Origin: Atrichornis clamosus
Taxonomy: Eukaryota > Chordata > Aves > Passeriformes > Menuridae
Assembly (NCBI GenBank): GCA_013400975.1
Contig: WBMZ01002653.1
Coordinates: 124,001 to 188,000, forward strand
Reading direction: 5' to 3'
Length of the DNA stretch: 64,000 nucleotides
The notes beneath the pieces were generated by a model. It made no database searches. It had not been told where the DNA came from and saw only the letters and a program-made list of their open reading frames with translations. Each line of letters starts with the position of its first letter. Within the stretch, counting starts at the first letter, position 1. Shown one piece after another: positions 34,979-47,800 of the stretch. Position numbers and translations under genes: made by a program.

Positions 34979-35539
34979 GCTATTAATGCTGCTGTAGAAG
35001 CTTCTAAGTGACCTTCCAACAATGAGGAAACCAATGTCCAGTTACTACTGATGACCACAGGATGAAAATTTCACCTGTAACTTTTCTAACTATTAAACGA
35101 GTTATAAATAGTAGTCCTATTAAGTGAGTAACCCAATATTCAATTAATGGTTAATGATGCATAGGGAAGTAGTTTCAAACACTAAAATGGACTTGAGATG
35201 ATTTGCAAACTTCACATGAGACTTCTGAATGCTGAATTGTGACTAATGCCATGGTAATCCTTTTATACTTTTTCATCATGCAGTCTATTATGTAAAAAAT
35301 AAACTCTGGAAAGAATTGTTTAAGTAACTCCTTGGATCAACCCAGAATCCTCTGAAATATTAAAATTAAGAAGTGGTCCTAGTGTTTTGCTTTTTTATGG
35401 AGTTTTCTAGTATCTTAAAATCACAAGTCTCTAAACACTTTTTATTACATTTTCTCTGATGACTTAAAAAACAATTTTTCTGATGATTATTTGAATATAT
35501 ATTTAATGGAGAATTATTTTTAGGTGGGAAATCACATAG
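34979..35539. other. Unique AT-rich DNA, no gene seen
   Basis: Nothing recognised. Confidence 0.5.
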
Positions 35540-36330
35540 AAATCATAACATTATAAGAAAGGAGGTTGAAAGGTCATTTGTTCCCTTCCTAATCCATGCG
35601 TTAATCTAAGAAATCTCATTCCTGAGAGATATTCTCTAGGATTTTGCAAAGTAGATGGACACACCACAACTTCTTTAAACCATTTCAATGTTTCATTATG
35701 ACAAGGATCACAGAAAATCCATAGAATGTTTTATAAAGCATTGTTTTCCTAATTTCTTACCAAAAAGAAATCTGATAAAAATTAAACCCATTAGTCTTCA
35801 TCTTTCTTATTACAAACATAACTTTTTTTATAGTACATTTAGCATATTTGAATGCTTTAGTGTGTCTTCTCCCAGTCGTACATAAACTAGGTTAATCTTT
35901 TCTTCTGGATCTTGTATCATTCTGTATGCTCTTAGGCTCTATCTGGTTGGTTTGCACCTTCAATAATATTCATGCCCAGTTCTTCCACACGAAGATCCAG
36001 CAGAGACATTGCTAATACTAGCAGTGTTGGAAAAGTGAATTCACTTAATATAGAAGATATATTCTTGTTTATTCACACTGGTACTGTGACTGTCTTTTTT
36101 GAAATGTAACAGTATTGCTCAAGTTCACCTTAGGATCTGAAGTGATAACCCTAAGAATCTTCTTGAGATAACTTTTGTCTAGTTGTTTCCCTTTTCTTAT
36201 CAATGTTATAAAGATTTTTTTTTTCATTTTTTAACTATATTGAATTTTTTTTCCACACCATCCTACAGCTTCTGCTCACTATTTTAATTTTTAATCCTAC
36301 TTATTGGTATATTTAGCAATAATATTTTCT
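35540..36330 (-). mobile_element. Probable very old CR1-like LINE remnant
   Basis: Weak but ordered resemblance to antisense CR1: 'ggaggttgaaaggtcatttg' near the left end, 'atggacacaccacaacttct' and 'ccatttcaatgtttcattat' next, then 'cttcttgagataacttttgt' and 'tttaatttttaatcctactt' towards the right. Divergence is too high to read protein blocks. Limits and subfamily are uncertain. Confidence 0.5.
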
Positions 36331-36514
36331 ATGTGATCATAAAAGTCCTGTGAAATATTCAGTAGTTTTATAGCCAGGACATGCCTTAAAAGAAGATTTT
36401 TTGTGAGATAGAATGAAAAGCTCACTTTCATCCTCTATTTCTTCTGCATATATACTCCAGTATCATAGAACTTGTAATTCCACCAATACATGACTTTTTC
36501 ACTTACATTATGGC

Positions 36515-37280
36515 TGTATCAGCAAGATTACAGATGACACAAAGCTGACTGGTGCATTTAATGCAACAGAAGGAAGGGATGTCATCCAGAGAGACTTGGA
36601 CAAGATTGAGAAGTGAGCAAAAGAGAACCTCATGAAGTTTGTCTAAGTGCAAGGTGCTGCACCTGGGGCGAGCCAGTCCCAAACATGAGTGGAAGATGAG
36701 CTCATTGAGAGCAGCCCTGCAGAGAAGGACTTGGAAAGCTTGACAGGCGCAACAGAAGTGCTCACAGACCAGAAGGTCAGCAGCATCCTGGGCTGCATCA
36801 AAAGAGGAATGGCCAGCGGGTCAAGGGAGGTAACTCTCCTCCTCCACTCTGCCCTCATGAGACCCCACCCATGTCTGAAGTCCTCAGCACAAGAATGATA
36901 TAGACCTGTTAGAATAGGTCCAGAGGAGGCTGCAAAGATCATCCGAGGGCTAGAGCACATCTCTTATGAAGACAGGCTGAGAAAGCTTAAATTGTTCAGC
37001 ATGGAGAAGACGACTCCATGGAAACCTCATTGCGGCCTTCCAGTACTTAAAGGGGGCTTACAAAAATGAGGAAGAGAGACTTTTCACGTGGGCAGATAGT
37101 GATAGGACAAGAGGGAATGGTTTTAAACCATTAAAATAAGAGGAGAGCTATAGATTAGAGGTTAGGAAACAATTCTTTACTGTAAAGATGGTGAGGCACT
37201 GGAACAGGTTATCCAGGGAAGTGGATGGCCCATTCCTGGAAGTGTTCAAGGGCGGTCAGAACTAGATGATCCTGTGATCT
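36515..37280 (+). mobile_element. CR1: CR1 LINE, 5'-truncated
   Basis: Opens in the RT palm ('gattacagatgacacaaagc', the DNA of a ITDDTK-like FADD block). It passes through 'gtgcaaggtgctgcacctgg', 'aggtccagaggaggctgcaa', 'cattgcggccttccagtact' and 'tgataggacaagagggaatg', and ends near 'gaactagatgatcctgtg'. The tail repeats are lost. Frame breaks are frequent. Confidence 0.9.
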
Positions 37281-40200
37281 CAGCTGTGAAGCATGTTATC
37301 CTTTCCTCTACCATTCCTCCATCTGCTGTAATATGTGAATTTCTCTATCTAATTTTAGACGGCAAATGCCTCAACAGTACACGTGTTTCTGTAGGTAGTA
37401 AAAATGATAGAATAATTTCACAGTACAAACAATTAGTACAAATTAATACATACCAATATATGGTTTTAACAAGTATTAACATTTTATGAGTTGAATAAAA
37501 GGTCATCTACATTAGAAAATAGATCTGTCCCTGAGCATAAATCATGATTGTTCAATTAGGTTATAGATTAAGGATAATTGCTATAGAAGATCTTTAAGAT
37601 TCTGAATCCATTAATCTAATGTTTCATATTTAATGAAATTGTCAGCAATTTTTGCTTAAAAATGTAAGATCATTCAACAGCATGTGAGTCATCACTTCCC
37701 TGCTACTGATTTGGTATATAAATATTCTTTTCCCTTCATCAGTAAGCCTGTAATTTTCTTTTTAAATTTTACCCACCATACTGTCATGAAATTCATAGTT
37801 AGGAAAAATTCAAGTCAAAATCAGTGAAATAAGTATCAGCAAGAAAAAATGCAAACTGAAAACTTTTGAGTTTATTATCAAAGGATAAACCTTTTTACAA
37901 TCTTGTTGTAATGGTTTATTTGGCAGAACATTTTGAATGTTAAATATAGGGCTGGGAATTAATTTTCAAAAATCTTTTTGGGACTATCAGTGTATGTAAA
38001 AAATTTTAATTTCCTTTTAAAGGTAAATTAATGCATCTGTGCCCAGTAACATGATGGACTTTTGCTAATATATTCTAAAAAGGGGAAATATATAACCTTT
38101 GGTATTGTTTGGCAAAGAGCTACACAATTTGTTGATACACATCACTCACTCCCTGTAACTCTGATTCCTAGCCCCTGCTGTGGAATCAGCAATGAGTTTA
38201 AAAGCAGTTCCTGGATTATTCTCAGAAACATATTCAGATTATTTGTTTCAGGCTAGCATGCAATGATGGCAGGATTCTTAGATTTCCTTTTTCATGTCTG
38301 TTATGTTCTGCCAATATAGCCTATAATGTAATATGTTTGTGGTTGTTAGACTTAGGTGCCAGTAACTTAGGTCAGCAGATCTTCCTGTTTCTGTTCTTCA
38401 GATATCCATTATTTTATGCATATCACAAGTTTCATCAGAAAAGCTCTTTGCATTATAGTTCACACTCAGATATCAGTTATGGCCTCATATATATGGGAAT
38501 TGCTGTTGTGAAATATTTCATAAAAATGTGAAATTATTTGTGGTGCTCTTTCTTCTCGAGACATTGTCCAGAGGCACATGTTTTCCCACATTGCATAAGA
38601 CCAGAGCAGTGCAACTGCACAACCTCTGAAACTGGGCATAAAAAAGCACCTTGATCTAAAAGGAAGTAGTGAGCTCACATTAACTGGAATTTTAAAGGAA
38701 CTTCTGTCTCCAGACACACAAATAATTGCCTAGCTAAACTATTCTGATGTAAATACTAGAACTCAGAGTTTCATCCACAGTTGCAGAGCAGTGAAGCAGG
38801 GAAGTGACTACATAAAAATGGAAAAAAATTGCCACTGTAGAGGCAACTAACGAAGGGGTAACAAAACTCCAGGCCTAAGTGACAGAGATGTTCTATTCAT
38901 GGCTGTATTCCCACCCTTCAGCAATGGCAAAAGTTTCTCCAAGCACTACCTTTGCAGAGAGACCCAGGATAAAACTATCTATTCAGCTTTGGAAAGTGTA
39001 TGCAAGCCTCACTCCCTAATTTCATTCAATTCTCTAATTCTGAGTGCACAGTGGTCTCCCCTGAGCATCTGAGAAGAAAGTGAAAGACCTGGAAGCAAGC
39101 AATGTTCTCCTTGACATCTCCCTGTAGTTTTACATGCCATGTGGCTGCACATTGCATTTTACTCCGGCAAACTGAAGAAAACACCCCGCAAGCCACCACA
39201 GCTCATTTGCAGGGCTGGGATGTTCACCTTATCTCTCTTCCCTGTCAAGTGAGGGTGGCACTTGGGCAGAACAGTATTTAGCCACCAAAGGAAGAAGATA
39301 ATAGAAATTAATTCGACAAATTTGCATTTGTCTGTCTTGTGACAGACTCAGTAAGTCTTTTTTTCAAGTTGATGGATGACTAAAGTTGTTACTGAAAAGT
39401 CAGATTTTCAGAATGGAATTTCCTAGGCTTCCCATAAAATGCCACAGACTTAAATAGATAGCTTATCTTTTACAAACCTGGGAACACTAAGGGATTTGTC
39501 AAGAATCAAATTTCAAGCTGAGTATAGCAACTGTTTTGAAAATCTTAATGAAAGTTCTGTAAAATGCAGTCCTTACTCTTCATGTGAGTTAACTGAGGAT
39601 CTGATATCACAGCACTATAGTTGCAGAAGTTCTAACCATGGACATTCATGGAATGTGACTCATCTTCTAGCAGCCAATTGCAGACAGTGAAATAGGTCAG
39701 ATAAGTCTGTCTAATGATTGCCATCTGCATAATCAGCAATCTATTAAGATTAATGAGGCTCTCATATAATATTCTGTACTTCATCTAACACACATTAAAA
39801 TCATATTAATCAGAAAGGTCTATATATCTTCTTTCATATTTTAAAATATGAAGATCAATCCTTACTTATTAAACTAATAAGTTAAATAATTATAATGATA
39901 TGCAGATCGGGGCGGGTTTGATCACAGATTATTATGGGTTGAAAGAGAATCACAGAAAGGGAAAAGGCAATTCTGAAAAAGCAATCCTAATTCACATTAC
40001 ATATGCCAAAATTTGCCGTCCAGTATTTCTGCATATGACCTTATACATTGTCACCCAAGCTTAGTCACAGCATGATGATGCAGATGTAAGAGTATTTATA
40101 GGAAATTTCTTAACATTAGCTTTTCTGCCTCACTTCTTTGTGCTGTTATATTTAGTAGTAGTGGTAGTAAATGAAGAAGATATTATAGGCCAAATTTATT

Positions 40201-41409
40201 TTTGTATATAGTACAGTAAAACAAAGAAACCATTTGTTTGACTTGATTTACTAAATCAAAGTTTTTACCAAGTGCTGAATCAAGATTTTAGTTTCAAACT
40301 ACAAAGATCAGTTTAAGATTCTGTCAACTGACAGTCATAGATATTAAGTGGAGTCTATAAGTGGAAATACAATGTTGCTATGCTGCTCTCACAGGTTACC
40401 GTCAAATTGCAATAAATAATTATAAATAAATTGTTGTTTCTTTGATTGCCTGTTCTCAACTAAAATCATCTATTTTGAAAAAAAAATTTCATCTTGTAAC
40501 AGGAACTTTGCTTTGTAGAAGAAGAATGCAACATTAAAACATCCGAGGTTACAAAATATGAAATAGAGTTTATACTAGGGTTGCATTCAGAAAGGGAATT
40601 CAACACTCTGAAACTGTCAGCAACCAGAGCTCACAGTGTCTCATTATTTTATTGATTGTGGTTTAGAGTGTTCCATCTAACATAATTTTCAGTTTTCTTT
40701 AACTTAGCTTTTTAATAACCTATTTTCCACTTCTCTTTTACTTGTCCTAAGTCATCTTTATTTTAGACTGAAATATGATCCATGCATATTGATACACAGA
40801 CTTGCATTCAAAAACTCTTTGGTATTCAGTTGTCCTAAAATACACTAGTTAATGGAGAGGGAATACAAACTATAGATAAAACAACCCTTTTTCACGTTTA
40901 ATTAAGTCACTGATGCTTCCTGAGCAGAGAAGAAAATATTCGTGTATTGACAGTCCTTATTTACAATGGTCTGTAATTTTCTTTTCCTTTTTTTTCTGCT
41001 TCAGCTGCTTCAGGTCATGTTTTACTGTATATGATTAATAATTTCTTCCTCTTCCCTCTTAATTTTACTGAGTAATCAGAGAAACCATTTGCCAGTCATC
41101 TCCTACAATGTTCAGAGACTGTCTGACTGCAAGAATTCCGTGATGACTGCCTTTTATTGCTAAAATTCTCCTCTTTTCACATTGGTCTTTCTGGAAATTT
41201 TCATACAGACAATCTGCCAACTGTTTATCTGAACTTCCATTCTATTCACCACATGCAGGAAATACAAAGCTGCCCAAGATCTCTCGACCCCAGTTCCCTA
41301 CTCCATGGAATGTTGCTGGTCTGCTTTGACTCACCTCTTTCATCAAAGGGATGCCCCCTCCCCCAGTTGCTTTCTCCCTTTCCATTACAAGAAAAAGTAA
41401 CCCTGCAAT
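37281..41409. other. Unique AT-rich DNA, no gene seen
   Basis: A 4.1-kb stretch without a supported gene or repeat. A mildly GC-richer patch at ~39050-39260 has no recognisable content. Frames such as 39496-39690 and 41157-41435 show no domain. Confidence 0.5.
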
Positions 41410-41662
41410 TGCACCAGCACACCTGTCACGGTTAACTCAAAATGTTAATGTATTCCATGTCTATCTGTGCCCAAAAATTGTTACTGTCTTTGTAAGACCC
41501 AGCACCGCGTCCAGAAGCGGAGTCTCGGGGCAGGTGGGGGTTACCGAGCTCCCTTTCATGGCCGGGGTCGCCCAAGGAGACGCTCTCTCGCTTGGTGGTC
41601 TCCAGACGAGATGATCTTTTAAGGTCCCTTCCAACCCTTAACATTCTATGATTCTGTGATAT
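41410..41662 (+). mobile_element. GC-rich short element with a CR1 3' tail (possible CR1-mobilised SINE)
   Basis: A GC- and CpG-rich body (41493-41600: caccgcgtccagaagcgg, ctcggggcaggtggg, ggccggggtcgcccaagg) is fused to a CR1-type 3' end ('gagatgatcttttaaggtcc' at 41608-41627, then cttccaacccttaacattctatgattctgtga). The body is not CR1 coding sequence. A weak pol III A-box-like (gtccagaagcgg) and B-box-like (ggttaccgagctcc) pair sits ~30 bp apart. CR1-tailed SINEs are known in songbirds; this could be one, or a CR1 that carried along foreign sequence. The left limit (at tgtcacggtt, ~41426) is a guess. Confidence 0.5.
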
Positions 41663-42560
41663 TTGTTGTTGAAAAATTGGCTAGAATTTGTGGAACAGAG
41701 CCACATCTGTGTAAATCAATACCACTTCATTTATTTCAACAAAAACACACCATTTTATACTATTTAAGAATGTCAAGATTTTTCTGTTGTATCCGTGTCA
41801 GAAACAGATGGTTTGTATTTAAAATATATGTATGCTTTTTACTGCTACTGATTTTTTTGTTTCTTTTTCTACAATGTAGCAAGTTGTTATTACTGCAGTA
41901 TACTGCAAATTGAGAAATTATTGTCATATATTTTGTAATACAGAATAATCACATTCTGTTTGGATGTACCATAAGCTAATGATAGATAGATTTTTACACA
42001 AAACACTATCTTCATAGAACTAAAAGAAACAGTACGAAACACAGGGTTCTTCCAGAATAGAAACTTTTTCTATGTTTAAGCAGTTATGTCATTTTTTTTC
42101 AAAAAGTCATTATAATAAGAACCATGTGTTCTTTGCATTCCCTTTTACTACATAGAATTGTTACACTATATACCTGTGGATTGTATTCACTGTAAGAAAT
42201 CCTCTCACTTCACATGAAACAGAATACCTTCTTACTCTATTAGTTTTATTTCTGTTTGATTTCCAGATAAAGCTTTGAACTGTAAGTGTAGAGTAATGGC
42301 TTCCCTGCCATCATAGGAGTTTTTCTCCATTTTGCCTCTGCTCTGACATTTCTCTGCCTTGGTAAACCTTCAAGCAGGGAAGCTTTGTGAAACAGGAGCC
42401 TCTCTTTCACACTGTTGCTCACGCTTCAAACCTTTTCCATAATCCCTTCTGTACATGTCCTAAAGAAGTGCTCATCCTCTCCCAAATTCTAATCCTCCCA
42501 TAAACTTCCCTAATCTCCTTAATCAAACAGGCATTTCTCCTAATTAGGAGTTTTCCCCAT
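41663..42560. other. Unique AT-rich DNA, no gene seen
   Basis: Nothing recognised. Confidence 0.5.
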
Positions 42561-42627
42561 CAATCATAGAATAATATAATTATTTAGATTGAAAAAGATC
42601 TTTAAGATCATCAAGTCCAAATATAAA
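42561..42627 (-). mobile_element. CR1: CR1 LINE, 3' tail fragment
   Basis: The reversed tail atcatagaataatataatta is followed by 'agatctttaagatcatcaag' and tccaa, the antisense of the last ~65 bp of CR1. Confidence 0.78.
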
Positions 42628-44280
42628 TGAGTATTCCTGGACTCTGAGCCAAAAAATATTGATGCATCTTTGAAATTTTATTTCAATGGGCATCTTTAGT
42701 AATTCTGAGTTTATATCATGAGTAATAATTTGTTAGGCCAAAGCTCTGCATAAGTTCAGCATTATTGGAGATAAAAAATTGAGTAAAATTATTCACTTCC
42801 ATTCCTTGTGCTCCTTTACCCATTATTCTCACCTGTACTGATTTGATACTCTGAAACATATTTCAGGAAGCTACACCATAATTTTCTTTTTTATGTGTGC
42901 AGGGTTTGCAATCTTGGAGGTTGAGTTTCTTTAAGATAAGATTCAGTACAGGAATTGCAGAGCTTGCACAATTTTATATTTTACACTCATACCTATCGCT
43001 GACACAAACTGTAATTCAAATGCATAATCAAGTCTATCCATAAACAATAAAAAAGGGATATTAAAAATAAAGCCACTACACTGACCATATACCTTTTAGC
43101 CTAATAAAAAAAAAGAATCATAAAAAAGGCAGAAAACCTGATATCTCATATGGTCATCCTGTACTTACAGAAAAGCAAGTGACACAGTTTGTTTAGTGAT
43201 ATTTTATATTCAATGAAGGTATCTTTGAAGGCTTAACCCAGGTCCCTAAAATACCCTCTGCTATTTTTACCTTTTATTCATCATGCAGATAAGCTTTAAG
43301 CTTCTTTAGCATAACTTAAGCTCTTCTTTACTTTGTAAGTCACCTGACTGAATGACACAATATGCTTCCAGTCCAACTACTTCAGTTATACTGGATAAAG
43401 AAAATGCTGAGCATTATAGTTGCAGGGAATTTGTGGGCCATATGTAAAGAGTGAAATTCTATCTTGACATATTTTTCCAGGAGAAGTTGTATAACTGGAA
43501 CAGAGGCAGCAAATACTGATCTCAAAGGTGATCTTTAAGCTACCTCTCTCTCCTAATCTCCCAACATTGATTTAACTTAGGCAACCTGGGAAACTGCTTT
43601 CAGATATATTTCTAATATTTCTGTATATTCTGCATATTCTTGGGTGTAAAAGCCAGACTATCTACAGCATTCTATACATGCCCCCATGTGTCTTTGACAT
43701 ATTTCTTTTGCTGCTTGGTCATTGTCCTTCTCTCTATGCCAAGGTTCACAGAGCATTAATGTAATACAGTCTGCAAAACCTATCCCAGAGTAATTATTTT
43801 ATATTTTTCAGCCCATTTGTATCACCATATGTCAGGGAGGTGATAGACCACAAAATATATTATTCTGATGTTGCTAGTCCACTCAGTGTGTTTGTAAAGC
43901 ATAGCAAAAATCTGCTGGAATTGAAAATACCTTTGGGAATGGTGTAATGCTACACTAGTATGTGTAAGATGGCAATGAAGGACAACACAAGAAAAACACC
44001 AAATAAATTTCTCTTTCTTTTTCTTCAACTGATCAGTGAATCAGTTTTGAATTTCTGAGGGAATTCTATATGCCAGACACCTTTAGCACCTGAATTTTCT
44101 TTGTGGTAAGATTAAAAATGGATGCAAGAGATCTTTAAATTTATCCAGCAAGGGAGCTACATCAAACTTTGAAAGTCCCGCTACGCTCTCTTTAACAATA
44201 AAGCTACATAAGACGAAATTAAAATAACATCTATAAAACCACTTAAAATTTATCTATTCTTACAGAATATATTTTCTTGG
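42628..44280. other. Unique AT-rich DNA, no gene seen
   Basis: No supported gene or repeat. Confidence 0.5.
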
Positions 44281-44281
44281 C

Positions 44282-44830
44282 TTTTTTTTTTTTTTTCTTT
44301 TGGGGGTAGGTGGGATAAGCTGCATTTTTATTATTTTGTATTTTAAAATTCTAAATGAGACTTTGAGCTTTGCTGAAGTTATGGTAGTTCTTGTAGTTCA
44401 ATGGTAGCAAATGTGCAAAAGATGTGTAAAGATTTTCAACTGCTTCCAAAAGACGCCTTGCTCAGAAAATGAGCAGAGTTACCATGTGACTTTGCCTGCA
44501 TCTGACTGGGGAGCCTTGTTCTTGATCTCCTCTGTTGAATATCTATTTTGGGCTGCTCAATAGCAGAAAAAGTATCAACAAACTGAAGGAAGTCTGTTGA
44601 AGGGCTACCAGAATATACAGGATCTGAAGCACTTGCCTTGTGGGGAGAGCTTGGAGTAGAGACACCTCTGGGAGGACCTGACAGGGGCGCCTGATGCTTG
44701 CAGACAGGGTGTCCATGGTACTGCATGCACATTTCTCACATGCCGTGAACCTCAATGGCATATTTAGCACAATACAGCATGTCAGGCTGGCATACACAGC
44801 AAAGTCAATATGAAGGTGTTTTTAATGAGA
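44282..44830 (-). pseudogene. Possible processed pseudogene of an unidentified mRNA
   Basis: On the minus strand a frame from ~44815 to 44436 reads CQPDMLYCAKYAIEVHGM, a stop, then EMCMQYHGHPVCKHQAPLSG, PPRGVSTPSSPHKASASDPV, and on to KASFGSS before a second stop. It then has a non-coding stretch, an AATAAA (complement of 44327-44332), and about 30 bases later a poly(A) run (15 T on the plus strand, 44282-44296). Coding-like sequence, then a poly(A) signal at the normal distance, then an A tail with no intron, is the layout of a reverse-transcribed mRNA. The Cys/His spacing hints at a small zinc-binding domain, but I do not recognise the parent gene. Alternatives are a chance frame beside a chance T-run. 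No clear target duplication was found. Confidence 0.35.
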
Positions 44831-47800
44831 ATATCAGCAAAATAATAATATCTTCTGAAATGTCAATTTTAAAATCTGTTATTAATTTACTGGCCAAGTC
44901 CAGTCCAGTTACTGGAAACATATGGTAAAACTTATATGTATGTATAAATATGATTATATGATCAATGTTCCAAAAGCAGGCTGCTATTTTTATGGCTATT
45001 CATACTGATCAGAGACGTGTAATTTTCACCCGAGGACTAGTTACTATTTTGCTTACTGAATTACTTTCTTCCTTGCTTTGCCTTTTTTTTTTTCCCATTT
45101 ATTTTATTTTAGCTAGTGTCATAGAATTCACACTCAGCTCTATCTAGGAAATGATTTAAAGTTAAATAAGTTTAGGTTTCTTATCTACTATGAAATTTAT
45201 TTAAGCAGAACCAGCTGCTAACTTTATCAAACTCAGAAGTTATTAGTCTGGAAAAGGAAATAAGATGTAAAGTTTCTTCAGAGGCTCTTTATTATATGTG
45301 AATATTACCTATATAGGGTAAAAGAGAGGATGAAATAGGTGCCGCTTAAAACCTCTGTGACACAAAGTCTGGCAAGCATTCAAATATTCATACAGGTGCC
45401 AGGAAAGCATTGACAATTCTAAGTGCAAGCTTTATGACCTTGACAAAAGAAAAAACAACAAAGAAAAATGAAACCCAACATCACAACCTTTTTCTCCTCC
45501 TTTGCCATTAGGAAAGAAGAGAATAAATATAATCTGAGAAATTCAGACCTTTCAACTTTTTTGTTTACTGCAGACTGCTTCCTACAGATGCTTCTGAAGA
45601 CACATTTTATCACCACGTTATCGTATATTGTAGGGGGAAAATTATAATTAGCTACTTAAAATCTTTGGCAGATGGGTATGAGAACATTTTAAATGACTAT
45701 ATAAAATTTTCAGCATTAAAACTATATTCTGTCTCAAATATAATTTGTTTCATTTTTCTGTTTAATGAAGTGTAAAACACTGATAAATTGTAGAATTCTT
45801 TGTAAAAAATGTTCATAATATTTGTATAATACAGTTGGTGAACTAACTGTGTTTCTAAAAGCATATGAGTTGATGGGATGGAAATGTAATTTGCAGCTTA
45901 AAGATCAGAAAGCAAAGTAATAACATGACACCATTGTTACTTAATTAAATTAGAGTGCATTTTACTTAAAGCTTCAGTGCTTCAGAATCAGCAACCCTCT
46001 TAGCAAGTCCAGTACAATGGACATATACTGAGGCACTTAAAAAATGGAGATGGCAACCTCATTTCCACGGGGAATTGCTGGTGCACACACAGTCATAGTC
46101 CACTGCCATTAACAGGGTCTAGGACTCAGAAGGAGAAACACGGACAAACGGCAAAGTCAGTTAAAGGATTGTGACTTGGCTGCTTCAAAGTGATCACTAT
46201 TTTAACAGAAACACAGTATATGGGGAAGAAAGCACATCATCTGGACTTTGGGAGACAAATTGCAGGGGTAAAGTGTGACTAGTATTATAGGAAATGTGAA
46301 CTAGTGAAACTGCATAAACTCTAGTTGATTTTAATGAACAGTTGTCTCCTCTTGTACTTTCACTTATTATGAAACTTAAGATTGTCTCATGTAAACTTAC
46401 AGATTTCATTAGCAACATACAATAGCAAATTAGGATTTTTTACTAAAAGGGTCCCCACTCAGTGTAACAAAATAAATTTAATACAGGAGATGATATTTTT
46501 TCTCTGTGAGCTAGGGATGAGACAGGAGCTACAGAAAACCCTTAGGATGAAGTGCAAATAAGTTAGAAATTGATATTAAAATGGAGCTTCTCATTGATAT
46601 GAAGAATTTTTGACAGCTGAATCAACTGAAAGATGCTTATTGTAGCCATCAGGGGAAGAAGAGAATGAGCAATGAATACGAAAACAGGAACACAAACTGG
46701 ATTCCTTGGAAACAGTTAAGTCACATGGCATATAGAAGAACAAATAGAGATATTATGTAACAAGTTTCTCAGATGAATGAGAATTTTACTTTTTAACAAC
46801 AACAAAATTCTTTCAGTTACCCTAGATACCAAACTTAATAAACAACCTATTTCAAAAAAAGGAATTATGTTGTTCTCTAAGTTGTGAAAGATGTATTAGC
46901 AAGAATTATCTAAAACTGAGCAAACATTCAGGCAAGATGATAGCAATCTGACTTTATTGTGAAAAGACCAATAATTTTCTAAATAAACATTTTTGCTGTA
47001 ACTGCACTTTCATGACTTTTTACTACCTTTTTTTGGAGCTTCTGGAAAAATAAAGCTCCTGATCCCATGTGTAGGCCTTGTTGTTGCAGTGCTTTTACCA
47101 GCCTGCTAAAAGTTTAACTGCCTTGAGTGGTTATAATGCTAATTCTTTGGGGTAATGTTTCAGCTTGCCTGCTTAGGAGAATAACTTTAATGCATGGGAT
47201 AATGTTTCCAATGATGGCCTGCAGACAACGTCTGTGATGCAGTGTTCAAGATGCAGCTTGTAAGTCTTTGAGAGTGGCTGCTGAAAAGCATGCAGTCTCT
47301 CAAGCATATAACTAAATATGAGGAGACCATTTTCTTTTAAATCTCTTCCTTCCCCAGAAATTATTATGGCAACATACACTGTGTTAATGCTACTTAGCCA
47401 CCACATATCCACTATCTGCACTCCCAAGGGTGAATTACAATCAAATGTATTTCAATTAGAGACAGTAACATTATCAATTTAGAAATGCATTTTCTCCCAG
47501 GCTTTATTAGAGAAAGATGCAAAGATACTCCTTATGCCTTTAAAAATGCTGTTAGTATTAAGAACATGACTAGATAAAAGTGTCATAAAAATGTAATGAC
47601 AGTCTCATTTCCAATATATAGAACAAACAAGCTTAGTTACTAAGGACAAAATATATGGCCCAGAGGAACACTGTATGGAAATGGTACAGTAATTTAATAA
47701 TTGTAAAAAGGCCGAACATTGATTCCGTGAGAGTTCATGCTTTGTGTGCTGCTGCACAGATAGCAACAGATTCCTGCATCCACAGCCAGTAAAGGAAAAG

